A stretch of DNA of 64,000 nt, taken from Nitrospirota bacterium (GTDB lineage Bacteria > JACPQY01). Below the pieces are notes generated by a model, which worked only from the letters and a program-made list of their open reading frames with translations, made no database searches and was not told the DNA's origin. The stretch spans positions 1 to 64,000 of the forward strand of contig JACPAV010000024.1 of assembly GCA_016180645.1 (NCBI GenBank), in the 5' to 3' direction. Positions 36,327-46,000 of this stretch are shown here, piece after piece; the first letter of the stretch is position 1, and the number at the start of each line of letters is the position of its first letter. The position numbers were made by a program, and so were the translations under genes.

Positions 36327-37564
36327 GAATCCTCCCACGATTCGGCAATTCTCATTCGCTGGATTTGGTTGGTGCCTTCATAAATCTGAGTGAGCTTTAC
36401 GTCACGGAACGCCTTCTCGACTCCTGCCGCCGCTGTGACGCCGCTCTCCCCAAGGAGATCGATGACACGAGAACAGACCTCCATGGAGACGTCGCTGGCA
36501 AAGCATTTCGACATGGCCGACAAGGCCGGATCGGGCGGGAAAGTTGAGGCGGCCCTCCAGACGAGAGTCCGGGCGGCCTCGATCTTCATGGCGAGATCGG
36601 CCAGTTCGTACTTCAAACTGCGATCGGCCATGCCTCCCGACGTTCGCGCGATCGCCATGGCCTTCTCGAAGGCGAATCGCGCCGACCCGAGCGCAATTGC
36701 GCCCACGGCGGGGCGTGAGAGGTCCAAAGTCTGGTGATTCAGGCGCCATCCCTCGCCTTCGGCGCCTACGCGGTGATCCTCCGGAATGTGCACATCTTCC
36801 AAGATCAGCTCGGCCGCCGGACTGGCGCGCTGCCCCATCTTGTGTTCGACGCGGCCGATGGAAAACCCCTTGGAGTCGGTGGGGACGACGAATGCCGTCC
36901 ACGAGGAGATTCCCTTCTCTTTGTCGAGGGCGGCGAAGACCGTGACGTGCGTCGCCAGGTTCCCCCCCGAGATGAAACATTTGCATCCGTTCAAAACGTA
37001 CCCACCGTTCTCGCGACGGGCAAACGTCGACAGTTTCGCCTTGCGGCTGCCTTCGGTGTCCTCAACATCGGAGCCCGCGGACGGCTCGGTGATGGCGAAG
37101 GCGAAGAGGGCAGGCCGTTCCGTGCGCGACCGCTCCGCCACGAGCCGAAGGAATTTCTTGAGGATGCGTGGATCGAACGAGATGAACAACGGGAGCAGCC
37201 CGAGCGTATGTGCGCCGAACAGGACGCAGACGCCGGGACAGACCGCCGCGATCTCTTCCGTGAAAACGGCGGCCTTGAGGAGTCCGAAACGGAAGAAGTC
37301 GATCATGCTCAAATCGCCTCCGTACCGTTTCGGTACCAGCATCGTCAGCCAACCGGCGTGGCCGGCTTTTCGGATCAGTTCGAGTTGCAACGCGTCGGTG
37401 GGATGACGGTCCAGCTCTGGAACATGCGGCGCGATCTCCTTGTCCAGCCAGATTCGCAATTCGGTCCGGAACCGCTCCAATGCCTTCGGTGTTTTCAGGG
37501 GGTCGCGCAGCCCGGGTTTCGAGAAGAGTTTCTTCCCAAGCCAGTTGTAGAAGTCAGTTGCCAT
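36323..37564 (-). CDS. Acyl-CoA dehydrogenase, catalytic type
   Basis: 413 residues from the ATG at 37564, which overlaps the upstream gene by 11 bp. Typical features are FAITEPSAGSDVEDTEGS (FAD/substrate region), CKCFISGG, ATHVTVFAALD, and the C-terminal motif IYEGTNQIQR, whose Glu (E396) matches the catalytic base of medium/short-chain enzymes. It introduces a 2,3-double bond into an acyl-CoA. It is encoded directly with a second, degenerate member, suggesting a mixed complex. Confidence 0.9.
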   Translation of the reverse strand: MATDFYNWLGKKLFSKPGLRDPLKTPKALERFRTELRIWLDKEIAPHVPELDRHPTDALQLELIRKAGHAGWLTMLVPKRYGGDLSMIDFFRFGLLKAAVFTEEIAAVCPGVCVLFGAHTLGLLPLFISFDPRILKKFLRLVAERSRTERPALFAFAITEPSAGSDVEDTEGSRKAKLSTFARRENGGYVLNGCKCFISGGNLATHVTVFAALDKEKGISSWTAFVVPTDSKGFSIGRVEHKMGQRASPAAELILEDVHIPEDHRVGAEGEGWRLNHQTLDLSRPAVGAIALGSARFAFEKAMAIARTSGGMADRSLKYELADLAMKIEAARTLVWRAASTFPPDPALSAMSKCFASDVSMEVCSRVIDLLGESGVTAAAGVEKAFRDVKLTQIYEGTNQIQRMRIAESWEDS

Positions 37565-38591
37565 GGTGGTCTTCGTCCAGCCGGGCCCCGGCCCGATCGA
37601 CCAGATTGCGGTTGGATCGGCCGATGATGCAGAGCGTCTTGGCGTCCCGCAGTCGTTTTTCCAGCCCATAGTCCTCCATGTAGCCGTATCCGCCGAGGAC
37701 TTGAATCGCCTCCGAGCAAATCTGTTCAGCCGATTGGGTGGCGAACGCCTTGGCGAGTCCGGCTTGGACCGGATCCCTCGATTCGATGGCCTTGTCGACC
37801 AAAGCGCGTGTGGCTGCATTCAGCATGGTCATCCGACCGAGCATCGTCCGAATGACCGGATGATCGATGATCAGACCGCATCCCTGGTATCGGCTCCGGG
37901 CGTAGTCCGTTGCTTCACGGATGGCCGATTCCGCATTGGAGGCGGCGACGGCGGCCAGCCAAGGGAGGGAAATCGCCTCGGTGGAGCGGGCAAGGGCGCG
38001 CGCCGACGAAATGTCGAGCGTCAGGATCGAACTCTTCTCCTGCCGGTCGTTCTCGGCCCCGAAATCTCCAAAGCGGCAGGCACGCAGCCCCAGCAATCCA
38101 TCCGTCGAATCCTGCGTGAGGAGGGGGAGCAGGCTGAAGGATCCGGTTGTTCCGCTCTCGGAGTAGTCCACCGCCTGGATCGACGCCGTGGAGCCGAAGG
38201 AGCGGTGCGGGACTCCCGGCGCCAATCCCGCGGAACTGCATGCTGTGAGCTCCGTCCTGTTAATGGATTGGCCCGATAGCCAGAAGGGGAGGCAGCCGGA
38301 GTAATGCGACCAGAGTGCCGCGGCGACCCCCGGACACGTTGCCGCGATTTCCCGAAGAATCGCGGCGATCAATCCCGGGCTCGAGGGATCCGCAGCGTCA
38401 AACGGAGGATCGAGGAGCCCGTTGGCGCCAAGTTGGGAGGATATCTCGCCCCACGCCCGCGCGGATTGATCCGAGTCGAATGCTCGCAATTGTGGAAGGA
38501 TCACGGACTGGGCCAGCCGGCGCGCTGTGGCCCCGACTTGGACGAGTAGATCAGCGGAATCGGGGAGTCGGGAAATCGGCGTGGCGCTCAC
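37554..38591 (-). CDS. Acyl-CoA dehydrogenase-like partner lacking the usual catalytic Glu
   Basis: 345 residues from a GTG at 38591 that overlaps the upstream stop (GTGA). The fold is recognisable (LGGYGYMEDYGLEKRLRDAKTL, YARSRYQGCGLIIDHPVIRTMLGRM), but where catalytic members have YEGTN this one has CIIGRSNRNL, so no acidic base is present there. The protein is also shorter. Heteromeric acyl-CoA dehydrogenases of steroid side-chain degradation (alpha2beta2, for example FadE28-FadE29/ChsE1-ChsE2) likewise pair complete and incomplete subunits. I infer a complex with the gene product encoded at 36323-37564. Confidence 0.82.
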   Translation of the reverse strand: MSATPISRLPDSADLLVQVGATARRLAQSVILPQLRAFDSDQSARAWGEISSQLGANGLLDPPFDAADPSSPGLIAAILREIAATCPGVAAALWSHYSGCLPFWLSGQSINRTELTACSSAGLAPGVPHRSFGSTASIQAVDYSESGTTGSFSLLPLLTQDSTDGLLGLRACRFGDFGAENDRQEKSSILTLDISSARALARSTEAISLPWLAAVAASNAESAIREATDYARSRYQGCGLIIDHPVIRTMLGRMTMLNAATRALVDKAIESRDPVQAGLAKAFATQSAEQICSEAIQVLGGYGYMEDYGLEKRLRDAKTLCIIGRSNRNLVDRAGARLDEDHHGN

Positions 38592-39169
38592 GATTGCTCA
38601 CCTCCGAAGTGTCGTTCAATATCCGTCAGCACCGCGGAGACGATGGCACCCAGCACGCCGGATTCCAGCGTGGGAAACCGGTCGAGGAGGGCCCGGACGG
38701 GCCAGCCGAGATAGCGCACCTCGCCGCCGAGACCGAACGTGACGATCGAGGACCCGTGACCATCGGCCATGAGTCCCCAGTATCCACGGAACTTCTGCGA
38801 AGAGCCGTCCTTGAGTTCGAAGTCAATCCGACGTCCCGGATGCTCCATGACGTGCATGGTGAGGTCCACGCCGATCTTGATGAACGACACGTGCGCGCCG
38901 AACTTCATGCGGACTTCCGCGTGATGACCGTTCCGTTTGAGGAGCTTCTCGGCGGCGATGACGTGGAGGACGTCCGGGTGGCTTCCGTAGTCGGTGAGGA
39001 ACTTCCAGATCTCCTCGGAGTTCGCCTGGGCGGAAACCGCGCCGCCGGATGCCGGCTCGACGCCGAGCCGACTTTTCAGGACGACCGGCCCGTGCTTGAG
39101 GGCGTTTCGGAGCGCCTTCGCCGACAGGATCTTGTGAACCTCGATCATTGTGTTTTCGTCATGGACCAT
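38588..39169 (-). CDS. SRPBCC (START-like) fold protein
   Basis: 193 residues if started at the ATG at 39169; an ATG at 39148 lies just after the upstream stop and is equally possible. The core SAQANSEEIWKFLTDYGSHPDVLHVIAAEKLL ... DLTMHVMEHPGRRIDFELKDGSSQKFRGYWGLMADGHGSSIVTFGLGGEVRYLGWPVRALLDRF is a typical coenzyme Q-binding/polyketide-cyclase-like START domain with a hydrophobic pocket. It may bind or carry a lipid-like pathway intermediate. It overlaps the acyl-CoA dehydrogenase partner gene by 4 bp. Confidence 0.75.
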   Translation of the reverse strand: MVHDENTMIEVHKILSAKALRNALKHGPVVLKSRLGVEPASGGAVSAQANSEEIWKFLTDYGSHPDVLHVIAAEKLLKRNGHHAEVRMKFGAHVSFIKIGVDLTMHVMEHPGRRIDFELKDGSSQKFRGYWGLMADGHGSSIVTFGLGGEVRYLGWPVRALLDRFPTLESGVLGAIVSAVLTDIERHFGGEQS

Positions 39170-42041
39170 GACCCATGACTCTTCGATAGTCGATCCGCGT
39201 GTCGCGATCGCTTTGTCCCGGTTGGAGAATGGCGGGGACGGGTCGGATGTGGCCATAGTCCCCGACCAATTCGATCGGATTGATCGGGCTGGGCAGCACG
39301 TTTCGGTAACCCATCCCGCCCTCGAACTGATAATTTTCCCAAGCGTGGTAGATCATGGCCTGCCCCGGCCGGACGGCGGGCGACGTTTTGGCCATGATCA
39401 CGAACGATCCGATATCATTGCGCACGGTGACGCGGTCGCCATCGCGAACTCCCCGGCGCCGAGCATCGGCCCCGTTTACGTACATGACGGGAAGCCCGCG
39501 TTGGAGCCGGAGCATGGACGCATCCGAGCGCCAGGTAGAGTGGATGCTCCAGCGGGTGTGCCCGCCGGTCAACGTTACCGGGTAGTCACCCGCGGCTTTC
39601 GGTGGGTCCTTGTGCACCGGCAATTCCTCGCCGAGTTCCAGGTAGAGGTCGTGGTCGATGTAGAACTGGACGCGGCCCGTGAGCGTGGGCCACGGCATTT
39701 TCTTCTCGGTAAACCACGTATGCGGGCTGATTGTTTCCCCCGGCTTGATATCACACGCGTTCCCCCAGTTTCCGGGGTTGCGCCCCAGCCCGGTGAAGCG
39801 CGCGTAGCCTTTCTCCTTCAGTTCCTTCCAACGCGTCTTGCCAAGGTTGGTCGAGGCGTTCACCACGTTCTCGGAAATCTTGTCCCCGCGGTCGGGTGGA
39901 AGATCGCCGCCGTCCGTCATCTCCCTAAACACCCGGTCGAGGCGGCGTTCGCGTCCCATTCGATCGACGTAGGGCTTCAGGCGCCGCTCGCGCGCGACCC
40001 TCTGGAGGTGTTTCGCCAGAGCACAGAAGATTTCCCATTCATCCTTGGCTTCGAAATACGACGTTGCCTTCTGTGTGATGTGGTCGAATGGAGCCAGAGA
40101 GTTGGTGTTCCCGCCGATGAGGGTCGTCTTTTCGTAGGCGGAGGCGACGGGGAGGACGAAATCGGAATACAAGGCCGTCGAACTCATCCGGAGCTCCGTG
40201 GATACGATGAGGTCGAGCTTCGGGAAGAAGTGCTCCAGAAGCTTGTGGGCGCTACGCACGCGCCGCAGCGGATTGCCCATGAGACTCCAGTAGACGTTGG
40301 GACGCTTCGGCGGTCGTGGATCGACCACCTGCCAATTCTTCTTCCAAGCCTCGCGGATGTATTCGTCCACGTCTTTCTTGAGATGCGGATCCCACTCGCG
40401 CGAGCGGCCGCTCACTTCCGCGAGCCCGCCGTGGACGTACCAGAAAAGCGTCGAGTTGGTCAGAAAGCGATCGTGGATATACGTTTCGCGCATCAGCTCG
40501 AGCACCGCGTCTCTCCAACCCCGGCCCTGCCGGATCATTTTATAGATGGCGGGGGAGTTTCGGAGCAGAATACGGGCGAGCCGTCCGGGTCGGGCCGAGA
40601 GGTACTGCGTGAATCCATCCGGCAGGAGGAAGGAGGCCGACACATAGCCGGCGCCCTTCCGGCCGAGATGCCCGCACAAAACGTAGATGAGAATCTGCGC
40701 CCGCATCATGAGATCGCCGTGGTAGAACTTCGAGATATTGCTGGTGCAGACGTTGGTGGCCGCCTTGGCATCCGCCATCATGTGGGCGAGCTTGCGAATC
40801 AGGTCCGGGGGGGTGCCGCAGATCCTGGATGCAGGCTCCGGATCGTAGGAACGGAGCATGTCCTTCAGAAGCTCGAAGGCCGGGCGGACCTTCACGCGGC
40901 CATGGAGAGTTTCGACTTCGAATTCCCCTTCAAGCGCGGGGAGGATCTTGCCGAGTTTCAGCGTATCCGTCCGCGCGGGGACCACGCTGCGACCGGTCAG
41001 GTCGAACAGGTGGAAGAGGGCGTCATCACCCCCACTCTTCATGTCCGATTCGCGCAGGAATTTGCGGTTGTCCATGCGCACGAGGAAGGGGAGATCGGTT
41101 TGCTCACGGATCAGATCGGCGTTGTATCGCTTCTCGGAAACAACCACGTGCGCCATGGAAAGGGCGAGAGCGGCATCGGTGCCGGGTTTCACGGGGACCC
41201 AGAGGTCCGTGTGGACGCTGGAGGGACTGAAGTCCGGGCAGACCGAGACGATTTTCGTGCCGTTGTAGCGGGCTTCGAGCAGGAAGTGCATGTTGGGGAT
41301 CTGGGTGTAGACGGGATTCCCGCCCCACACGAGGATGAGGTCCGAATTGAACCAGTCGTCCGCCGACCGGTCGCATCCGGGGTGCCCATACGTAACGGCG
41401 GCGCCCTGCTGCTCGTCACCGATCTCGCAATTGATGTCCATGAACACGGTACCCATGTGGTCGGAGAGGAGCCAGGCGCTTGCAAAGGAGATCACGGAAA
41501 CGGGATTGCCGCCGGGATCCCAGACGACGGAATCCGGGCCGTCCTTCTGGATCGAGTCGACGATCCGCTCCGCGATTTCACCGAGCGCTTCATCCCATGA
41601 AACCCTCTGCCATTTGCCGTTCCCCCTGGGCCCCACGCGTTTCAAGGGATATTTGAGGCGGCTCGGGTTGATCATCATGGCCGCGTAGCAGGCGCCCTTG
41701 TTGCAGCCACGGGGATTGAAATCCGGAACCTGATCGTTCGTTTGCGGATAGTCGGCTACCTGTTCTTCGCGAAGGACCACGCCGTCTTTGACATACAGGT
41801 GGAAGAGGCAATTCTGTTGGTACCAGCAGTTGAGGTTGTGAGTGCTTTTGACGACGGAATCCCACGTCCAACTCTGACGGTAGAGGTCTTGGTAGCCGGA
41901 ATAGGATCGTGGCTCGTGGTTCGTCGCTCGTGGCTCGTGAGGAGTGGGCTTCGAACATGAGGGGAGGAAATGGGGGAGGCTGAGGGCGAGAGACCCGGTT
42001 CCGGTGATCTCGAGAAATTGCCTGCGGGAAACGAGTCCCAT
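39159..42041 (-). CDS. Ethylbenzene/steroid-C25-dehydrogenase-like Mo catalytic subunit, paralogue 1
   Basis: 960 residues with a Tat signal (SRRQFLEITGTGSLALSL) followed by lipobox-like FLPSC (C29). FS0 ligand candidates are H68, C72, C78 and C113 (H-x3-C-x5-C ... NPRGC). D224 in PGCDRSADDWFNSD aligns with the Mo-ligating Asp of EBDH/NarG. The length and the motifs QDLYR..WTWD, GGHTRWSIHSTWR and IYHAWENYQF are typical of type II DMSO-reductase hydroxylases acting on C-H bonds with water as oxygen source. Residues ~34-46 (HEPRATNHEPRS) come from a degenerate tandem DNA repeat (41905-41941). It lacks its own beta gene and lies 1 bp from paralogue 2. Confidence 0.87.
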   Translation of the reverse strand: MGLVSRRQFLEITGTGSLALSLPHFLPSCSKPTPHEPRATNHEPRSYSGYQDLYRQSWTWDSVVKSTHNLNCWYQQNCLFHLYVKDGVVLREEQVADYPQTNDQVPDFNPRGCNKGACYAAMMINPSRLKYPLKRVGPRGNGKWQRVSWDEALGEIAERIVDSIQKDGPDSVVWDPGGNPVSVISFASAWLLSDHMGTVFMDINCEIGDEQQGAAVTYGHPGCDRSADDWFNSDLILVWGGNPVYTQIPNMHFLLEARYNGTKIVSVCPDFSPSSVHTDLWVPVKPGTDAALALSMAHVVVSEKRYNADLIREQTDLPFLVRMDNRKFLRESDMKSGGDDALFHLFDLTGRSVVPARTDTLKLGKILPALEGEFEVETLHGRVKVRPAFELLKDMLRSYDPEPASRICGTPPDLIRKLAHMMADAKAATNVCTSNISKFYHGDLMMRAQILIYVLCGHLGRKGAGYVSASFLLPDGFTQYLSARPGRLARILLRNSPAIYKMIRQGRGWRDAVLELMRETYIHDRFLTNSTLFWYVHGGLAEVSGRSREWDPHLKKDVDEYIREAWKKNWQVVDPRPPKRPNVYWSLMGNPLRRVRSAHKLLEHFFPKLDLIVSTELRMSSTALYSDFVLPVASAYEKTTLIGGNTNSLAPFDHITQKATSYFEAKDEWEIFCALAKHLQRVARERRLKPYVDRMGRERRLDRVFREMTDGGDLPPDRGDKISENVVNASTNLGKTRWKELKEKGYARFTGLGRNPGNWGNACDIKPGETISPHTWFTEKKMPWPTLTGRVQFYIDHDLYLELGEELPVHKDPPKAAGDYPVTLTGGHTRWSIHSTWRSDASMLRLQRGLPVMYVNGADARRRGVRDGDRVTVRNDIGSFVIMAKTSPAVRPGQAMIYHAWENYQFEGGMGYRNVLPSPINPIELVGDYGHIRPVPAILQPGQSDRDTRIDYRRVMGHGP
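41905..41941. repeat. Degenerate tandem repeat (CGTGGCT) in the hinge of paralogue 1
   Basis: About five imperfect copies of a (T)CGTGGCT unit, read in frame just after the lipobox Cys. A related run is at the matching position of paralogue 2 (44815-44850). Confidence 0.7.
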
Positions 42042-42042
42042 G

Positions 42043-44949
42043 CTAGACCTTCCGGATTTCCACGCGCGTGTCGCGATCGAACTGGCCGGGGGAGAGCATG
42101 GCGGACATGGGGCGCAGTTGAAGTTGCCCCCCCGCGAGTTCGACGGGATTGATGGGCGAGGGAATCAGATTTTGGAAACCGTCGCCGTTCTTGAATTGGA
42201 AGTTCTCCCAGGCGTGATAGATGATGATCTGTCCTGGTCGCAGGCTGGGTGAGACTTTCGCGTGAATCCGAAATCGGTTGAGGTCGTTGCGGACTTCGAT
42301 TTCGTCCCCGTCGCGGATTCCGCGGTGGTGCGCATCCGTCGAGCTGAGGTAGGCGACGGGCACTCCCCGCTGGAGCCTGAGCATGTACGCATTGTCCCGC
42401 CACGCCGCGTGGATGCTCCATCGCGTGTGGCCCCCACCGAGCATGAGCGGGTACGTTCCCCCCGCGGTCGGGGGATCCTTCTGGACGGGCAGTTCTTCGC
42501 CCAGTTCCAGGTACAGGGGATGATCTTGATAGAACTGAATTCGCCTTGTAGCGGTGGAGTAGGGGATCTTCTTCTCCGTATGATGCGTGAAGGGCGTGAT
42601 CGTTTCATTCGGTTTGATATCGCAGGCGTTGCCATTGGAGAGAATCCCGTTCCCGGGGGAGGTAAATCGGGCGAACCCTTTCTTCTTGAGTTCTTCCCAT
42701 TCGATTCCGCCGAGATTGGTGCTTTTCTTGATGAGGAGGCCGGCCAGGGCGTCGTCGCCCCCTTCGTCGAACCGGCCGCCGGCCGAGACTTCATCATAGG
42801 CGGTTTCGAAGTGGCGCGTTTTTCCCCACCGGTCCTTGAATGTCTCGAGACCTCGCTCGCGTGCGCGGTCCCGGATCTTCTTCGCGATGAGCAGGCAGAT
42901 CTCCCAGTCTGAACGGGCCTCGAAGAACTGCGTCATCTTGGAACCGACGTGGATGAAAGGCGTGAGCGGAGTAACCCATTTGTGTTCCGTCTTCTCGTAC
43001 CAGCCGGCTGCGGGCAGGACGATGTCCGCCCATTGGGTGGTGGAGGTCATTCTCCAATCAATCGCGACGAACTTGTGGAGCTTCGGCAAGAGCGTCTTGT
43101 TGAGAAACGTGTAGGCTCGGAGGCGCCGCCAGATGTTGCCGCCGTAGGTGAAGAGGACGCGGGGCTTTTTGTTGACCGGCGGCCAGATGGACTGCCATTT
43201 TTCCTTGAACGATTCGTGGAGGAAGTCGCCGAGGTCGCGCTTCATGGCCGGGTCCCACTCGCGGGATCGTCCGCTGGCTTCGATCACACCCCCGTGTATC
43301 GCCCAGAAAAGGGTGCCGGAAGTCAGGAGCCCTTTTTCGTGCAGACCTTCGCGGGCAAGCTCGTACACGACCATTTCCTTCGTGTAGTCCTCGGTGAACC
43401 GCTTCTTGATGGCGGAAGGCAGGATCGCTCCGTTGAGGGCAAGGATCTGCTTGGCGCCTTCAAGGGAGTAGGGAGTCATGAGGAACTTCTCGATGCCGTC
43501 CTGGTAGATGAACGGAAAGGCCGAGTATCCGCCGCCCTTCCTGCCGATGTGTCCGCAAAGGGAGAGAAGGAGGATGATCGAACGTTCGACGAGGTTGCCG
43601 TGATAATATTTTCCGAAATTGCTGCTCGTGACGTTGCAGACCGCTTCGGCCCTGGCGATGTCTCGCGCGAGCGCGGTGATCCGGGTGGCGGGGATGCCGG
43701 TCGTTTTCTCGACGGACTCGGCTCCGTATCCGCGGAGTGTCTCCTTTAGAAGATCGAAGACCGGGCGCACGCGGACAGCGCCAGCCGGGGTCTGAACCAC
43801 GTGCGAACCGGAAAGGGAGGGGACGACCTTGCCCCACTTGAGCCGGCGTCTCGGGGCTTTTCGCAGGGACTGGGAGGTCTCGTCCCAGACGTAAAACTTC
43901 TCCGCTCCGACGCGTTCCTTCTCTGAGGCGGCCGATCGATCGGTTTCAGGCTTGAAGTCGCTATCGCGAAGGAACCGGCGGGTGTCCTCTCTCACCAAGA
44001 GGGGGAGGTCCGTTTGCTCGCGGATGAAATCGGCGTTCTGCAAGTTCTCATCGATGATGGTTTTGCACAGGCCCAGCGCCAGGGCGGCATCCGTGCCCGG
44101 CCGGATCGAGAGCCATTGGTCAGTGTGGATGGACGACGCATTCAGGTCGGGGGCGATGGAAACGATTCGCGTTCCCTTGTACCGGGCCTCGTTTAGAAAG
44201 TGGACGTTCGGAATTTGCGTGTAGACGGGATTGCATCCCCAGATGAGGATGATGTCGGAATTGAACCAGTCGTCCGCCGATCGTTCGCAGATGACGTTGC
44301 CGAACGTGACGGCCGCCCCGTGGTGGGCGTCCCCGATCTCGGGGTTCATATCGAGGGTGACTTGGTCCAGGTGGACGGCCAGTTTCATCTGGCCCGCGGT
44401 GAAGGTGCCCATCGTGATCAGGGGGCCGATTTCCCAGACGATCGTGTCGGAGCCGTCCTGGAGCGTTGTGTCGATGACCGCATCGGCGATTTCGGTCAGC
44501 GCCTCGTCCCATGAAATTCTTTTCCATCGGCCGCTGCCGCGTTCGCCGATCCGTTTCAGCGGGTACTTGACCCGAGTGGGCTCGTACATGCGCTGGCTGT
44601 AGCAGACCCCCTTTTGACAGCCACGCGGGTTGAAGTCGGGGACGCCCGCATGGGTCTGCGGATACTCCCCGGCCTGTTCTTCGCGGAGCACGATCCCGTC
44701 CTTCACGTAGACGTCATAGGCGCAATGGGCCTGGTACCAGCAGTTGACGAAGTGAGTGGAGCGAACGGTCTTGTCCCAGGTCCATTTGGAGCGGTAGAGA
44801 TCTTGGAAGCTGTGGTACGTGGCTCGTGGCTCGTGGCCCGTGGCTCGCGGTTTACCGGAATCAGGCGAGACACAAGAGGGGGTGAGATGGAGGAGGGTAA
44901 GGCTGAGTGCGCCTGTCCCCGTCAGCTCGAGAAATTCTCTACGTTCCAT
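42043..44949 (-). CDS. Ethylbenzene/steroid-C25-dehydrogenase-like Mo catalytic subunit, paralogue 2
   Basis: 968 residues from the ATG at 44949 (MERREFLELTGTGALSLTLL), chosen because it begins the Tat motif; it overlaps the upstream gene by 11 bp. Lipobox-like LTPSC (C26). FS0 candidates H66, C70, C76 and C111, with the same H-x3-C-x5-C spacing as paralogue 1. At the Mo-ligand position it has Glu (E222, ICERSADDWFNSD) where EBDH-type enzymes have Asp. Late motifs GGHTRWSIHAAWR and IYHAWENFQFK are kept. It is probably a water-dependent hydroxylase with altered Mo site or substrate. Beta and gamma subunits must come from elsewhere in the operon. Confidence 0.86.
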   Translation of the reverse strand: MERREFLELTGTGALSLTLLHLTPSCVSPDSGKPRATGHEPRATYHSFQDLYRSKWTWDKTVRSTHFVNCWYQAHCAYDVYVKDGIVLREEQAGEYPQTHAGVPDFNPRGCQKGVCYSQRMYEPTRVKYPLKRIGERGSGRWKRISWDEALTEIADAVIDTTLQDGSDTIVWEIGPLITMGTFTAGQMKLAVHLDQVTLDMNPEIGDAHHGAAVTFGNVICERSADDWFNSDIILIWGCNPVYTQIPNVHFLNEARYKGTRIVSIAPDLNASSIHTDQWLSIRPGTDAALALGLCKTIIDENLQNADFIREQTDLPLLVREDTRRFLRDSDFKPETDRSAASEKERVGAEKFYVWDETSQSLRKAPRRRLKWGKVVPSLSGSHVVQTPAGAVRVRPVFDLLKETLRGYGAESVEKTTGIPATRITALARDIARAEAVCNVTSSNFGKYYHGNLVERSIILLLSLCGHIGRKGGGYSAFPFIYQDGIEKFLMTPYSLEGAKQILALNGAILPSAIKKRFTEDYTKEMVVYELAREGLHEKGLLTSGTLFWAIHGGVIEASGRSREWDPAMKRDLGDFLHESFKEKWQSIWPPVNKKPRVLFTYGGNIWRRLRAYTFLNKTLLPKLHKFVAIDWRMTSTTQWADIVLPAAGWYEKTEHKWVTPLTPFIHVGSKMTQFFEARSDWEICLLIAKKIRDRARERGLETFKDRWGKTRHFETAYDEVSAGGRFDEGGDDALAGLLIKKSTNLGGIEWEELKKKGFARFTSPGNGILSNGNACDIKPNETITPFTHHTEKKIPYSTATRRIQFYQDHPLYLELGEELPVQKDPPTAGGTYPLMLGGGHTRWSIHAAWRDNAYMLRLQRGVPVAYLSSTDAHHRGIRDGDEIEVRNDLNRFRIHAKVSPSLRPGQIIIYHAWENFQFKNGDGFQNLIPSPINPVELAGGQLQLRPMSAMLSPGQFDRDTRVEIRKV
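44815..44850. repeat. Degenerate tandem repeat (CGTGGCT) in the hinge of paralogue 2
   Basis: Imperfect copies of CGTGGCT/CGTGGCC read in frame as GKPRATGHEPRATYH, between the lipobox Cys and the conserved FQDLYRSKWTWD. Confidence 0.7.
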
Positions 44950-46000
44950 AGTGCAGTTCGAAAACCCCGCGGCCGGCGCCGTCCTTTCCCTCAAAGCGAG
45001 AGGCGTGGTCGTTCAGGCCGGTGACCGACTGCCGGAGTTGGGGGTCCAGACGAGAATTCCACGATTCGCCCTCGACGACCGAAGGGCCGCGATCCGTTCC
45101 GTGGTAGACGCCGTTCAGCCCATCGTACAGGCCTCCTCGGAGATACACAGTAGAAAAGGGAGTTACAGTTATTTCCTCGATATGACTTGAAGTGTGAATT
45201 CTCAGGTGTGCCTTCTGAAAACGAGCGGACTCCGGATCAAGGATCACGTCGTGCTCGACGTCGATAATGGGAGTCACGCGGCCGTCCTTCTCCGTGATGA
45301 ATCCCGTGAAATGGCGGTTTCCACCTCCGGGATCGTGAGTGCCGAAATACCAGAATTGTCGGTTCGGCGTACTGAATAACACCCAGTAGAGCAGAAAGCC
45401 CCAGTGAAGTTTCTGGAAAGCACCGAGCCATTCGAGTTCCCCGCCGCCTCCGATTCCCGGGCGAACTCCCCAAGACCGATCCCGACCGGCCCACCAGGAG
45501 TCTGGACGGACATCGATCTTCCGGGAGCCGAGGCGAATGACGCCCCGCGGACGGCCGGTTTGAGCGAAGGTACACCATCGGATGGGAAGGCTATTGACCG
45601 TTTCCGGCTCTCCATGAGGCAAGGTGTGTGGGGCCGGTTGCAGGTCGGAGTCGAATTCGATCTCGTAAGAGAAATCCGCTGCGCCGGAATTCGATGCGAA
45701 GAGCCATTTCCGCCCGCCGCTCTTGATCTCGGCCCGAACGGGTCCCACTCGGAGATCGGAACCGGAGCATCCGGGGCGGACGGCTGCCCGCAGGTTGTAC
45801 TGGATATTCGAATCGACGAGCAGGGCGAAGGCATCCATGGTGCCCAAGTTCGGGTAGACGCCGATCCCCTGCCCAAGGGCGTATCGGCCGTCGTGCGAAT
45901 GCACGTTGAGCCAGTAGCGCTCGAACCATCGAAGATCCGCGGCGCTGACGTTGGGCCACCGATCCGAGGGGAAGTGTCGAAACTCATCGTCCAAGAACAC
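44939..46000 (-). CDS. Beta-rich conserved protein, tentatively AttH/lipocalin-like
   Basis: 353 residues from a GTG at 46000 that overlaps the previous stop by one base (TAGTG); a longer reading from 46033 would overlap more. Trp/Tyr/Gly-rich: DLRWFERYWLNVHSHDGRYALGQGIGVYPNLGTMDAFALLVD, RKIDVRPDSWWAGRDRSWGVRPG and LLYWVLFSTPNRQFWYFGTHDPGG. The WWAGRDRSWGVRP and paired beta-strand pattern suggest a CrtC/AttH-type double lipocalin that binds a hydrophobic ligand (DUF7064/7065-like; not certain). It has no signal peptide. It is cotranslated with the 141-residue protein and paralogue 2, so a role in handling the lipid substrate is plausible. Confidence 0.65.
   Translation of the reverse strand: MFLDDEFRHFPSDRWPNVSAADLRWFERYWLNVHSHDGRYALGQGIGVYPNLGTMDAFALLVDSNIQYNLRAAVRPGCSGSDLRVGPVRAEIKSGGRKWLFASNSGAADFSYEIEFDSDLQPAPHTLPHGEPETVNSLPIRWCTFAQTGRPRGVIRLGSRKIDVRPDSWWAGRDRSWGVRPGIGGGGELEWLGAFQKLHWGFLLYWVLFSTPNRQFWYFGTHDPGGGNRHFTGFITEKDGRVTPIIDVEHDVILDPESARFQKAHLRIHTSSHIEEITVTPFSTVYLRGGLYDGLNGVYHGTDRGPSVVEGESWNSRLDPQLRQSVTGLNDHASRFEGKDGAGRGVFELHYGT

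Noticed and set aside
39150-41600. An 816-residue plus-strand reading frame opposite hydroxylase paralogue 1
   Set aside because: No domains; it is a by-product of GC-rich codon use. The same applies to long antisense frames at 2796-4847, 47504-49270 and 54166-56307.
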